Shown here one piece after another: positions 23,651-36,800 of a DNA stretch of 64,000 nucleotides; the first letter of the stretch is position 1, and the number at the start of each line of letters is the position of its first letter. A model generated the notes under the pieces. The model ran no database searches. It had not been told where the DNA came from and saw only the letters and a list, made by a program, of their open reading frames with translations. The DNA is taken from positions 466,534-530,533 of the forward strand of contig WARS01001888.1 in the NCBI GenBank assembly GCA_008933995.1, in the 5' to 3' direction. The DNA is from Datnioides undecimradiatus. Taxonomy: Eukaryota; Chordata; Actinopteri; Lobotiformes; Datnioididae. Both the position numbers and the translations under genes were made by a program.

Positions 23651-26186
23651 GACGTGAGTGATGTGAGACGCTGCCACAAAGTGAAGGATTCACAGACCTG
23701 ACAGCAGCACCAGGACCGGGACCGGGACTGGGACCAGGATGGGGACTCTTCTGTCCATTGCTGACAGCTGCAGGTCTGTGCAGACATATCAACAATCCTA
23801 ATGAAAACCAGTCCAAACAGGTCGATTTACTCAGCTACTCTGCTGCTTCTTACCCCCTTACTTTTATCTGATCAGTACTTTGATTACTTCAGTAGTACTC
23901 AGATACTTTTACCTCAGGTTTGAGTACTCTGTGTTGACCTGCAGTAAAGGTCTGAGAACCTCGTCCACACCGCGCTCTGCTGTGTGTTAATAAACACACA
24001 CACTTTAAAGCAAATATACAAACACATAAACACGCACATGCATATGAAGTAATTATTAAGATATCAGTGAGATGAAGTAATGAACCTGAGACAAACTTCA
24101 GTCTCTGCTGATCAGCGATGAACTGTGAGACCTTATAAACACCTCCGACACACACACACTCTTCATTTCCATGGTCCAGGTGAAAGTACCTCTTCCATGT
24201 AAAGTTACAGTGCTCGTTAACGTGATTTGCTTAAACGATGCTGAGGCTCGTTTCCCTGCTCACACGCAAAATGAAATGATCCATTCAAATCTGAAGAAAC
24301 TTCAGATGCAAATCAGCCAATCAGGAGCTCCATCAACCAAAACATGACCAATCACAGCGACATGAGCTCACCTGAGCACCAGGTACAGAGCTGAGGTACA
24401 AATACCACAGAGAACAAATACTCTGTTACAAGTACTGAAAATGTTCTGTCAGTAAAAGTCTTTAAATAAGGAGTCGGAGTATTTAGAGTAAAAGTAATAT
24501 CTGCAGTCAGATGTAATCAGAGTATTTAGAGTAAAAGTACTCTCTGCAGACAGATGTAATCAGAGTATTTGGAGTCACAGTAGTGTCTGCAGTCAGATGT
24601 AATCAGAGTATTTGGAGTAACAGTGGTCTGACAGTGACGCTGTAGGTGACTGAATGTTGTTGTAAATTCATGTTTATCGGCTGCATCGGAACCACAAACA
24701 AAGCATGAGTCAGCATTATGTTCATCAACGGCTGAGTGAGTTGGTCTCCGACACGTCACCTGAAACACATCTAATCGGTTCTCAGCCGCGGGAGAACATC
24801 AGGGTTCATCCTTTCTGTGAGGCTCCTCCCCCCTCAGCGGGGGAGAACCTATCAACACCCGGGAGACATCGGTGTCAGGGTATTGATTAATGATGCCTGG
24901 GAAGTCCCACATCCTGCTGACTCAGCAGAGCCAACAAAACAGCGGTGTTTGGAAAGTTTCAGACTCTCCACATCAGGGCCCGTTTCCGGTGTGTTCAGAT
25001 GTGTTCAGGTGTGTTCAGGTGTACTCAGGTATGATCCGGATTCCAATGCTTCCATGGTCTATGTTCATTCAAAACACTTAATCACCCTGTGACGTCGTGA
25101 CGCGTCATTTATCAATATTCTGACTCCAGTTATTAAAAATTTTCCTCAGTCAGGCAGAATTATCATTAAAAGTTTTAATAACTGATGTTGGTCTTTGCCA
25201 CGGGACCTTCACCCAGCTCGTCTCTCAAATCACTACAATTTTTCATAGATCAAATGGTTAATTACAACAATAATTCTTAGATTATCAGTAAACTTCTGCA
25301 GTACAGAATCTTTGGACTCTGCAGTTTAAAGAGTTTTTCAGGTGACTGAACATCAACAGTAACTAAAAGAATAAAACGAATAAAACATATTTAAAACACA
25401 AACAGTTATATTTTGTAATGGACATAAACATTTCAGATCCAGACTGATGGTAGATTTTAAGTTTCCTTTGTTTTTGTCCTGTGAACTTTTATTGTGAAAG
25501 AACTCACAGGAAGCTCGAGCCGAATTGGACAACCTCCCAGAAGAAGAAGAAGAAGAAGAAGACAAAACAAAGTGAAGGAGGCGAAATAGCAGAAGTATCG
25601 ATCTAGCAGTATTAAAGGAATTAACGGAAACAAAACAAACTGCGCTGTGAAACTGTGCTGAGCACCTTTTCCATGTTTGCTTCATCGCCCTGACGGTTCT
25701 CTGGGCCGAGCGGTGACCCGGATATGACGGTGAGTTAAACAAACAAACACAAGTTTCCGTTTATCTGCCGGGACCTCAGAGAGTCTGCGGCCTCACGCGG
25801 GACCAGGTTTACTGATCGTTAACTTCGGCTGTCGTTAGCGTTAGCATTAGTGTTAGCGTTAGCAGCTCGTCTCCATGGCGACCCTCGGTCCGGTCCTTGC
25901 CACCCTGGGGAAATGCAGTTCCTCTGTGGGGCTCCGGGACCGTGGATTCAAGGTGATATCAACAAACTAACGGTAAAATCAGCATTTAGGATATCCGGCC
26001 CTGTCCCGGGGCTCCTGAACGCTTCAACATCAAAATGTCCAAAAACAAGTGAAGATGTCAGGCGAACGGAGTTGCTGCAGCAGTTGTGATGGAGGCGGCA
26101 GAGCAACGTGTCTCTGTTGCCTCACGTGCTGCAGGAGTCTGAAACTAATCTTCTGATTTGACAGGAAGGAGATCCTCAGTGTCGCC
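23651..26186. other. Spacer with a 43-base tandem repeat and the 5' region of the TIF1 gene
   Basis: No gene is recognised between the LINE and the TIF1 start codon. A 43-base repeat lies at 24476-24625. About 25680-25900 is richer in CpG, contains a donor-like site (ATGACG|GTGAGT at about 25732) and a cluster of GTTAGC motifs, and could be the promoter and a 5' untranslated exon of the TIF1 gene. Confidence 0.4.
24476..24625. repeat. 43-base tandem repeat, about 3.5 copies
   Basis: Consecutive units begin GAGTATTTAGAG and end GCAGTCAGATGTAATCA, with a few substitutions between units. Confidence 0.8.
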
Positions 26187-29100
26187 ATGGAGATGACTTC
26201 TGCCCCCAGCATGGACACGTCAGCACAACCAGGAACTGATGTTGGTCAGCAGGTAACTCAAACTGTGGTTCGGGGACCCTCAGAGGAGCTCCACAGCTCC
26301 TGGACTGGGTCAGACCTGAGTGACATCTTCACACATGTTCACTCATCGTGCTGGCTTCTGTTTACTCTCTTTACAATTCAAATAGAGAGAAAACAGCCAT
26401 CTGATGTTAGAACATCAGGTTCTCCTCTGACCAGAACAGGAACCTGGCTGACCTCAGATCAGTCCGTGTATTCCTCTCTCAACCGTGGAGTACTGTGTGT
26501 GTTCTGTCCTCAGTGCAGCAGCTGTGACGAGTGCTCGGCCAGATGCTGGTGCGTGGACTGTAACGAGGCTCTGTGTGACGCGTGTGTGTCGGCTCATCGC
26601 AGAGTGACGGTCACCAGATCACACAGGATCCTCAACCAGCCGCCGACCGGTCAGTCTCCCCTGTTGGTCCTTAGTGTCTCTGAGTCATGTGACTGCAGGG
26701 TTCGCCTGGCTATGAATGAGTGGTGTCTCTGTTTCTGCTGAGCACTCTTTATTTGACCTGCAGGTCGTTAACGGCGTCTCTGTTTCACTAGGCGCCTTGA
26801 CTCCTCCAACCAAGTTCTGCAGACTCCACCCGTCTGAACCACTCAAGCTCTTCTGCTTCACCTGTGGCCAGGTCACCTGCAGAGACTGTCAGCTCACAGC
26901 TCACATGAATCACAGGTATGAAGGCTTCACCCCCAGAATACCTGTTTATTACAGTGTCTCAGGAAGAGCATGAATAGCCAATCAGCAGCTCACCCCTCCT
27001 CCCCAGGTATCAGTTTGTCAGTGAGGCGGTGGACAGCCTGAAGAAGCAGCTGGAGGTCTTGGTTCAGCCAATCAGAGCACACAGAGACACAGTGAGGCGG
27101 AGTCTGCAGGACATGGAGACCAGGTACAGACAGGAAGTGAAGGAGACACCACTGTCTCATTTCCTGTGAAACAGCTGATGTGTTAATGTTACTGAAGCAG
27201 CTGATCTGACTGTAACCGAGAGTGGAGTTTGATTTCTGCTCTGTTCTTGTTAAACGCTTCGTGTTTTATAAACGAGTTACTGAACAGCCCACGCTCGACT
27301 CGTCTCAGGTGGAAAACTACAGACCGCCTTCCCTCCTTCTTACCAAACGCACCGGAGCGCTCAGTCTTCAGCTGGGTCTCTGAATTCCTCTCAGGAAACA
27401 ATCTCTGTGACCGGCATCAGTCGCCCCAGGCGGGGTCATTCTACACAGACTGGGCTCCTCTCGTAACATACTCACCATCAGCAGGCTGAGTCGCTGTCCT
27501 GAACAACATCAGGAGGATCAGACCGGACCTGTCTGAGCCTGCAGCTCCTGGTTCAGGCCTCCAACTCGCTGGTCTCCCTCGTGAACATCCAAACCCCCGT
27601 AGATGATCCAGGACGCAGCAGCTGGTCTGGTCTTCAGCCCAACAGAGCCCCCCCCCCCCCCTCCTGTTCATCTCCCTCAACTGGCTCCCCGAACTGCCTC
27701 ATCCAGGTCTACACTCCACCTGCTCTCTGCGCCCGGTCAATGAGACGCCCGGTTCCAGTGTCACACAGGGCTGAGACCAGGATCTGGACTCTAAAGAAGA
27801 ACCAGCCTCTGCACTTGACATGGTGCTCTACCTGTCCACACCTGTGTGCACACTGCTTCTCCTCCTGAGACCTCTGCTCCTGCTGTTCTCACTCCACACA
27901 TTCGTCTCTTTGGAGAAAAGCTTCTGACAAATGAAACAGAGGAGTTGTAGAATGTGTAAACAGAGAGTTATTGACCACACAGAATCATTTGATTGATTGA
28001 AGGTTTTCTGCTGTATTAACCTGTAAATGTGTTTGTGTGTGTGTGTCAGGCTGCAGGACATTGCTCAGTGTGAGTCTAACCTGCAGGCGGAGCTGAAGCA
28101 GTCTTGCAACCTCTTGGCGTTGTGTCTGAGCCAGAGGATGGAGGCCATTTTGAAAGAGGCGAAGGTACCAGACGCTCGTTAACGATGTGAACGATGTGAA
28201 CAGACGAGACTCTGGAGCGCAGCAGCGAGTTTAAACTCAGAGTGGAGATTCACAGCTCCACCACTCTGGAGATGTAACGACGGCGCGCTGTCAATAACTC
28301 CCCAGTGACTGTGTAGAAGTGTTGCCGTGGAGATGATAGAGCTGTGGTGCATCCCTGTCATTATTTATTTTGCTGGAATCAGCTGATGGTTGCTTAGTAA
28401 CAGTTTCCCTCACATCACCCGCAGCCTGTCGATGTATCCTGTTTCACACTTCGTGTTTGTAGATTGATTTGAATGGAACTGTTGATTGATGTCACTTGTT
28501 GATCAGCTGTTTTGATGATGTAAGAACAGTTCAGTTGCTCCAGTGTTGCTGCTTTTCCTCTGACTGGTCTGATTGTGTGTAGCTGCAGATCCACTACAGG
28601 CTACGACCGACTCAGCAGTAAAATCCTACTTTGATGATTTAATGGACTTTGTGTCATAAGTTGTGTGTTACAGCAGGTGTGTGTCTGAGTTGTTTCTCAG
28701 TTGTTGTTTGTGTTTGTTTGTGTTTGTGAGCAGGCAGTGGGCGAGTCTGAGCGTGACAGTATCCAGAGGAGGATGATGAAGCTGAAGCCTCTGCAGCAGA
28801 ACCAACAGGAAGTGATTGAAGTGGCAGAAAAAGCGCAGAACTGCAGCGAGTTGTCGGCCCTGGTGGCCTACAGAGCGCTGGTAGGTCACTGTCACACCTG
28901 TCAGGCCACGGCCTGTCACTGTTAACTGTAGCTGCTGGTAGCTAGTTAGCGCTGTTAGCTGACAGGAGGAGAGCAGTCATTTTAACACAGGAAGAGAAGA
29001 CCTCAACGACGGAGCTGAACACACTCCAAACACACATTTCAAATGATCATTTCAGTACACAAACTGCTGAGTCACCTTCCCAAACCAGACAGACTCTTCT

Positions 29101-32100
29101 GAACTGATCCTGGACCAGTTTGACCATGTGGCCTGTTTCTGTCCCCAGATCGAGTCTCAGCTGAAGAATCTTCCTGACCAGGGCCTGTCGCCTGCTCCCC
29201 TTATGTCTCAGCTGAAGATCGTCACTGACAAACGGTCTCTGGACACTTTGATGAACTTCGGTAGGTGGAGACGCTCAGGTTGTGTCTCAGTGTTTGGATC
29301 TGGTTCTGCTGGTTCTCAGTCTCCAGTCTGTTAGTCCAAGGCGGGCGAAGCTAATGCTAGTTCATAGTCAACATCAACAGGATAGCAAGGTAGCTAACGT
29401 CATACTGGCTGATGCTATGCTGGCAGGATAACGCTGCGTCGGTTGGCTGATAGCTGGCTGATGTAATGAGCTGAACACCCAATGGGATGTGAGATGATGG
29501 TCATGTATCAGGAAGTTGGAGGAGTTGGCACATCTGCTGCTCACCTGCTGTTTCTGTTCCCAGGTCAACTTCAGGTCACATGGATTCCCTTCTCTGTCTC
29601 ACAAACATCCAATCAGAACAGAGACGCTGGAGCCGCCACCTCCTCTTCCTCTCTCACCACCACCCCTCCTGCACCCTCCTGCAGACCCCTCCCTCAAACC
29701 AGCACCACTGACTCACCTGCTCCACCTGTCCCAGTCAGCTGTCCCTTTACATCGAGGTCTCTATCCAATCAGCTGACCGTCCAGCACTCCAGCAGTGCTC
29801 CCGTCACCACGCCCACTGCAGGAACCGGCACTCAAGCCGTCAAACATCCCCCGCCCTCTGCTGTCAAGAAGATGTCTCTCCTGGCGAAGAACCCAAGACT
29901 AGTTCTCCTGCTGACCAATCAGGTCCAGCCCGTTTCGGCACCCATGACTGGACCCATGTGTCCAATCAGCGTTGGTCTCCCCCTGTCAGAAGGGCCGCCG
30001 CCAGTTTTGAACCAGCTGACTGTTCCCCATCAGAACCAGCTGACTGTTCTCCATCAGGACCAGCTGACTGTTCCCCATCAGGACCAGCTGACTGTCCCCC
30101 ATCAGAACCAGCTGACTATTCCCCATCAGGACCAGCTGACTGTTCACCATCAGAACCAGCGGACTGTCCCCCATCAGGACCATCAGAACCAGCTGACTGT
30201 TCCCCATCAGAACCAGCTGACTGTTCACCATCAGAACCTTCAGGACCAGCGGACTGTCCCCCATCAGGACCATCAGCTACAGCTGACTGTTCCCCATCAG
30301 AACCATCAGGACCAGCTGACTGTCCCCCATCAGGACGAACTGACTGTTCCCCACCAGAACCATCAGGACCACCTGACTGTTCCCCATCAGGACCACCTGA
30401 CTGTTCACCATCAGAACCTTCAGGACCAGCTGACTGTCCCCCATCAGGACCAACTGACTGTTCCCCATCAGAACCATCAGAAACAGTCGATGATTCCCCA
30501 TCAAAACCCCACCACCACCTGTTCTGCAGCCTCCTGTAAACATCTTCCACAGACTGGGACCACCAATCGCACTAACTCACCTGTCCGTCTCTGTGAACTG
30601 AGCGCTCGGCCGTCCTCGCTGAGTCCCGTGGTGCGGGCAATGGCCGACTCCGCCTGTGATTGCAGCGTGCAGCAGGTCGCAGTGAAACGACAGGAACCTG
30701 CAGAAAACGAGCCGACCTCCACCGTGTCTGAAGAACATGAACCTGCCGAGAAACCGTTTGCACCTGGAGACGCTGAGGAACGGAGCTCTGTGATTGGACA
30801 CTTAGACTGTAGTCTGAGCCAGTGGCAGCCCAGGGTGTGTCTGGTCAGGCTGCCAGTGGCTACGCTTCGCCCCGGGTGTCCCCCTCCTGCCTTTCGCCTC
30901 GTCTCTGGTGATGATGAAGATGAGATTTATCTAGAGGAGCTGAGTGAGGACTCTCAGGTAGGAGGTCACCTGACCAAATCCACCTGCCACAGTTCTTGAT
31001 GCTGATCTAGGCTCACTTCCTGTTCTCAGCTTCTCAGCTCTTCAGAGTCCGTGTCACCAGAGCTGCAGCTGATTGCAGTAATGAGGCGTGTGGCTTGGCC
31101 TCCCAGCATGCACTGTTATCGCTGAATTAGATTCACATCTGACTGTCTCGGCTCTGTTTCAGTCTCATGTTGATGACCTCACTGATGACATCACAGAGCT
31201 GCTGTCGTCCCCGGAGTCTCCGGTGACTCTGCAAATGGTTTCCTGCTCTGCATGCGGATCCTTGTACGGTTCGATCATCTGCTCTGCCTGTGGTCGGGGA
31301 TACCACCGGGACTGTCACGTTCCCCCTGTCGGACCCGACATTCGGTGAGAACCAAAACAATTTTATTTCAATAAAGGCAGGAAGTGGAGCTGTTTGTAAA
31401 CAACAACAACCGGTGTCGTCTGTCCCTTGTCTTCATATTACAGGTCAGAGCTGGTCTGTTCGCTGTGTCAGGACCTGTCAGACCCCTCAGACCCCTACAG
31501 CTCCGACAGACCACCGAGACCCCAGAATCCCTGTCTCAGTCTGCAGGACCAGAGGGTAACCCCCCCCAACCACCACCACCACCACCACAGAGACACACAC
31601 ACACAGACAGAGTAGTGATGACCCGGTTTCCTTCAGGTCTTGGTGGACTGAGCTGTGTCCATAACGACCTGTTAGAGGAAGATAATGGACACATTACAGG
31701 CACAAGTGAACAGGACCTGTTTGTGAAACGGTGACATCAACTTTAAATCAAGTCTTCTCTGTGTCGATTGCTCCGTCAGAGGTGTGAGACTCTGCTGCTG
31801 TACCTGAAGGTTGAAGGCTGCCAACGACTTCCTCAGGTCAGTTCAGAAACAACCACATTTCACTGTAATGCGTAAATACGTGACGATGACGAGGACGATG
31901 ACAAGGTGTGTTTGTTTTCAGTGTGTTTACTCTCGTCTGACGCTGGTGTCGGAGCGCCTGACTCACCGTCGTTCTCCTTCGTATCAAACAGCGACAGAGT
32001 TTCTGTCCGACGTCTGGAGCCTGTTCAGAGACGCCTCGCAGGTTCACACAGCACACACACTGAGTGTCTGTGTGTGTGTGCAGCAGTGCAGTGTTAGCAC

Positions 32101-32414
32101 TATATGAATGATGTGATATAAAGTCTTTGAGACTGAATGCTGATTGGTTGTCTGCCTGTCTCTCGTGTTTCCAGGACGATGTTGTTCTAAAGGAAGTGCA
32201 GGAGAGTTTTCAGAGCAGGTTGATGGACACGTTGGGTTCAGAGGCGGCGAGCAGCAGCACTGAAGGAGTTGAAGGTCACATGACCGGGTCAAAGGTCATG
32301 TCAGAGGAAGTTAGAGTGAAGCTGAGCAGCACCATGAAGAGACTGCGAAAGTTTCTGGACCGGGTGGGAACGTCAGGATCCAAGAGGGCAAAGATGGACA
32401 CGCTGTCAGAGTGA
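26187..32414 (+). CDS. TIF1-family co-repressor, TRIM28/KAP1-like, RING-less (973 aa)
   Basis: TIF1 proteins (TRIM24/28/33/66) are nuclear chromatin co-regulators. Exons: 26187-26252, 26514-26649, 26792-26915, 27007-27123, 28050-28164, 28734-28880, 29149-29260, 29564-30957, 31163-31344, 31444-31555, 31780-31836, 31922-32041, 32175-32414; they join in frame to 974 codons including the stop. Domains in order: B-box 1 (CSSC...CVDCNEALCDACVSAH), B-box 2 (CRLH...CFTC...CRDCQLTAHMNH), coiled coil, a long linker with a QLTVPHQ(N/D) repeat, then an HP1-binding PxVxL motif (PRVCL, Pro at about residue 695) in a block resembling the KAP1 HP1 box. A PHD finger (CSAC...CSACGRGYHRDC...CSLC), a bromodomain-like region starting RRCETLLLYL, and a basic Ser/Lys tail follow. 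The bromodomain lacks the usual Asn/Tyr pocket motif, as in TRIM28. No RING exon is visible upstream; TRIM66 also lacks one. TRIM28-like is preferred from the HP1 block and bromodomain, but a fish-specific TIF1 paralogue is possible. Confidence 0.85.
27270..27885 (+). mobile_element. Degraded non-LTR retrotransposon fragment in TIF1 intron 4
   Basis: Pieces resemble a LINE reverse transcriptase: a VENYRP-like start near 27310, then ERSVFSWVSEFLSGNNL, and later a frame-broken IQNAAARLVF-like and SLNWLP-like stretch near 27625-27690. It is much decayed and has a run of C at about 27648-27661. The clade is uncertain; L2/Rex-like. Confidence 0.5.
30005..30490 (+). repeat. 24-base coding minisatellite in the TIF1 linker exon
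   Basis: About eighteen to twenty copies of a 24-base unit (AACCAGCTGACTGTTCCCCATCAG), some with a 9-base extension, lie inside exon 8. In the frame fixed by splicing it encodes QLTVPHQ(N/D). Because the unit is a multiple of three the array keeps frame whatever the copy number. Four of the six reading frames are open across it, which produces long decoy ORFs such as EPADCSPS on plus and VLMGNSQL on minus. Confidence 0.9.
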
Positions 32415-33878
32415 GACCCCGCCCCCTTCAGTCACATGATTACATGGAAACAGGAAGTGGCTGCAGAGACTCATTACAGCAAATGATTCATCAAGTTTAA
32501 ACTCCAGTGTTTTTCACTGGCAGGAGGAGAATGTGACGCAGATAGCTGCCTGTCTGTCTCTCTGCCTGCCTGTCTGTCTCTCTGCCTCTCTGCCTGTCTC
32601 TCTGCCTCTCTGTCTGCTTGTCTCGTTTGATCAGTTAAAAACTGTGATTCTTCAGGAACAACTTCCTTTGGGTTCAGAGGGAGGAGGTCAAATGTCAGAG
32701 ACGTGAGGGACAGAAGCAGGGTGACGACGCTGACCATGGCAACAACCTCATGTTTGTCTGAGCTGTAATAACTGTATTGATCTGTTCATCGAGTCAATAT
32801 CTGAATCAGTACTTTGATTCATGATCCCATCAGCTGAGCTTTGTTCTAATGGCTAATGTTAGAATGATGGTGACCATTAGCATGCTTGCTTATAATTGTT
32901 AGCATGTTAGCACTGTGTTGCAGGGTTGTGAGTTGATGAGGTCATTTGTGCTCATCAGAGGTTGAACCCGCAGCCTGACATCACTTCCTGCTGCTGGGAG
33001 ATGCAGTATGTCTGTAGACGAATCCAGAATCAGACGTGCATCATGGGGATTCAAACTGTCCAGGAAACTTTATTTAAACGTCGCTCGGTCACATGTTGGA
33101 CAAGACGCAGTTTATTGTTTACATTTCAGACAAACAACCGTGGAACTGATGATTGATAATAAATCAGAATATTTCACTTATTTCTGTTTGATAATTAATC
33201 CCGATCATTAGCGTCAGTCTGTCACTTTGCAGATGAAAATGTTTCAGCTGATTTCAGTCAGTAACATTCACAGGCCCCCCCGTCATGTCTCACTCTGTCA
33301 CTCTGTTTTTATCCACTTCATATACTTTAATGTTAAAACCTTCAGGAACCTTCTTTCAACCAAAAACCTTCCTCACAACAACAACACTGAGCTCTTCTCT
33401 CAGCAGCTGAGTACAGTGGCCTTGAAGGACAAAGCAGCTTTTCAGAGTGTGATGAGACGTGATAAGAATCTTATTTCCAGAGCTTTCAGCCGGATCTCAT
33501 GGGCTTCATCAGGTCTGTGTGTGATGGAGGAAGGTCATGTGACGAGGCTGAAAGCTCTGGGAGCTACAGTACAGTCCTGATTTGTTTCTCGAGGTTTCAA
33601 ATGAAACGTCTTGTTACAAACTCAGGTCATGTGATCATAAATTGATTACAGACGACATGCGAGCAGGTGAGTAAACGTCAGATCTGCGAGTCAACACGTT
33701 TCAGAGAGTTAAACCAATTTTCCGATTGCTCTGTCGGTGAATGTGAATGCGCAGACTAACACCAGCTGAGGCAGCGATGTCACATCATCTGAAACGGGAG
33801 GCAGTGACTGGGCAGGGGGCGGGGCTGGCAGCAGTGCTTGGTTGCGGATGAGGGCAGGGTTGGGCCTCAGTGTGGTGG
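32415..33878. other. Spacer between convergent TIF1 and perilipin genes
   Basis: No gene is seen. It holds a CTGT/CTCT microsatellite at about 32548-32625 and presumably the 3' UTRs of the two genes, which face each other. Confidence 0.5.
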
Positions 33879-36800
33879 CTAACAGTCGGATGCTGCCGTG
33901 TCGCTGGCGGTGTTGTCGGGGGAGTTGGGGCTCAGGTACTCGAAGGCCTTCTGGCTCTGAGAGACGAACTGTTTGAGCGGCGCAAGCAGCAGCTCTGTGG
34001 CGGATGGGCGGCGGATGGGGAGGCCTTCCCCTTCCGGCGCTGGAGGGTCCTTCAGGCTGGAGCGGCGGCCATTGGGGGGGTCGGGACTCTGGGGTCCCCC
34101 GGAGCCTTGGGTGGCCCGGGAGAACAGACTCCTGCGGCGGCGAGGGCGGCTGTCCATGGCCTTCAGGAAGAGACTGTTAGCTGAGCTGCGACGCGACGAG
34201 CTGTCAGACATGAAGTCGTCCTGGTTCAGGAAGTCCTCAACCTCCTGATCAGACGGCTGCTGCAGCTGAAACACACCAACTATTGATTATTATTGATCAA
34301 CAAATGATTTTCCACATGCCTCCAGAAGCTTCAGTTCCATAGTTTAGCTTAGCTTAGCATAACCACCAAACTGTTAGCCTGATAGCTTAGCTTCAGTCAA
34401 CTTCTGTGTGTCTCTTATTGTGAAAATGTTTTTTTTAATCTTTCTCTTTGATAGATGAGAATTTGTTTCAAGACTTAAAGTGAAAAACATTTCTGATCAG
34501 TCAGTCTGACAGACAGTCAGTCAGTCTCACCATGTTGTACAGGGGTGTTGCGTTGATCACCAGCTGCAGGAGGATCTTGGAGAGTTCTTGCAGGTCTCTG
34601 AGCAGCTGCTGGATCTGGACCGGCAGCTCTCGGATCTGACGTACAGGACGCAGCTCAGCTACCATGATCACCTGATCTCTGACCCCATTCAGTGTCAGCT
34701 CTCTCAGACTCTCTGCACGATACACCAGCGCCACCAGGAGGCTCTGCAGGTACTGCAGCAGCTCGCCAACCAGCTCCAGCACCTGACCCAGACCCACCTG
34801 CAGACAGACGTCACATGAACAGCTGAGGTCAGCCTGCTGCACGTCCACAAGCAGCTACAACAGGTAACAGGTAAACACACAGTCTGCACAACATTTAGTG
34901 TATATTTGATGTCTGACCTGCTGCAGACTCACAACACAACAAACAGCAAAACCAGCAAACAACAAAAACAACACATCCTATGTTTTTGTGTTGAAGTCAC
35001 TATAACTGATGCAGTCAAACTGTGGACTCACCGCAGCAGCGGCGTCTCCCAGCATGCTGACGGTGTCCTGTAGCTGTTCTCTGACCTTCAGCATGCGGTG
35101 GTACAGCTGCAGGCTGACGCTCAGCAGGAGGCTGCGCACCCTCGTCCACACGCTGGGCTCGTCGTCATCATCCTCGTCCTCGTACTCCTGGACCCTCATC
35201 TCCCACTCCCGACCTGAGACACACACACACACACAGTGTATTCATTATTGTGCTGCTCCTCCCATAGATAGTTCCTGTTCCTCCCCCTCATGGTTATTGG
35301 CTGCATCAGAGCCGGTGATCGTTGGGTTATATAAACGCTGAGGAGCTTCACTTGTGGGTCTCATGGCCACTTTGTCAGTTGCCAGACCTTCATATGTTGC
35401 TCTGTTTTGGTGACTTGTCACTCGTGTATTGCTATGGTCTGGAAGCTTCTGTTGATCCCCAGACGAGCTTGCAGCTGACGGGTTACTTGCGTTCCTTTCT
35501 TTTCAGGTGGGGGCGTTTCGTTTGTTGTGTTGTGTGTGTTGTTTGTTGTGTCCACTTCATCTGAGAGGTGAATATTGTCCTTTGCACAACATTTAGTTAC
35601 TTTACAGAATCAGATTACTGACACAAAATACCAAAGTTCTCAGAGTACATGAAGTAATGAGCTGCAACATTAAAGATATAAACACATTAAGATCAATAAT
35701 ATCAATCAATAATCCAATAATATCCCACAGATTACTCTGCGTAAAAAGTACATTTACTTCAGTACTTTAAGCACCTTTGCACATTTACCTGAGGACGATG
35801 CAGAAAACTTGCTGAGGCATTCATGAGTATAAGACTCACTGTGTTTGTTTGTTTGTGTCTGCAGACAAACAAACAAACATCGGTGACGTCACATGACGTT
35901 TTTTATCTGAACGTTTCAGAAACACCCAGGAAGCTTTTACCACAGTTACCCAGGATGCCACTGTACTCACGCAGTGTGGGTGGAAGGGGCAAGTAGTAGG
36001 CAGTGGCATCCTCCAGGCGACTCAGCATGTCATCGAGTCCCGACGTGGCGACTCGACCCACCTGAGTGTCCTGCAACATCTGAACGGCAGCTCGAGCGGC
36101 ATCAGACAGATGCTCCAGCTGATCCAGAGCGCCGTCCAGACTGTCCACCACCCACAGCTGTACGTCGTCCAGCGCCAGGAAGAAGGCGTCCTTCAGGTGA
36201 CCCATCACCTGGGGACGACACAACATCTGGTCAGCAGGAGCTGATCACTGATTGGAGGAATTGGCTGCTGTAGCTTTAAAGGGACAGTACACCAGTTTAA
36301 CACTGTACACTGCAGAAGAAGACAGACAGGCAGGCAGACAGACAGAGAGGCAGGCAGACAGACAGACAGAGAGACAGACAGACCTCGTCTGTTGATTGGT
36401 TCAGGATGGGAAAGTTTCTCTCAAGACGATCGAGGCCAACGAGAGCAAAACTGTTGGCAACTTCAACTGGAGAGATAGACAGGAACAGTCATTGTAGAAG
36501 TAGTATGATGTGTAGTATTTGCAGTAGTATCAGTAGTATTCAGGGATGTACTCTGCGGCTCCAGGCTGTGCAGGAGGGGCGTGGCTCTCCTCATAGCAAC
36601 GTGAGAGACGCTGCAGATGCTGAACTCGGCCATTCCTCCCATCAGCCCTAGCAGAGGGTAACGACCTTTGACCTCTGAGTATGCTGATGTCATCGACTGT
36701 AATGCCGAGCGAAACAGCGGCAGACGTGAAACTCTGAGCACAGCGCTGGTCTGAAAAACAGGAAACTGTCAAATCAACTTCTTCTCTCTGACATTTACAA

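Noticed and set aside
25711-25735. ATGACG|GTGAGT as a first coding exon of the TIF1 gene
   Set aside because: Joining it to the exon at 26163 puts B-box 1 out of frame. The ATG at 26187 keeps frame through all later exons.
29958-30550. Long overlapping ORFs in other frames of the TIF1 exon (EPADCSPS, VLMGNSQL and DGEQSAG types)
   Set aside because: They exist only because the 24-base repeat has no stops in four frames. Splice phases of the neighbouring exons support only the QLTVPHQ frame.
35248-35580. Block with a TATATAAAC box in perilipin intron 4, considered as a solo LTR
   Set aside because: A TATTG pair can be found at the edges, but the ends are not TG...CA and there is no convincing polyadenylation signal.
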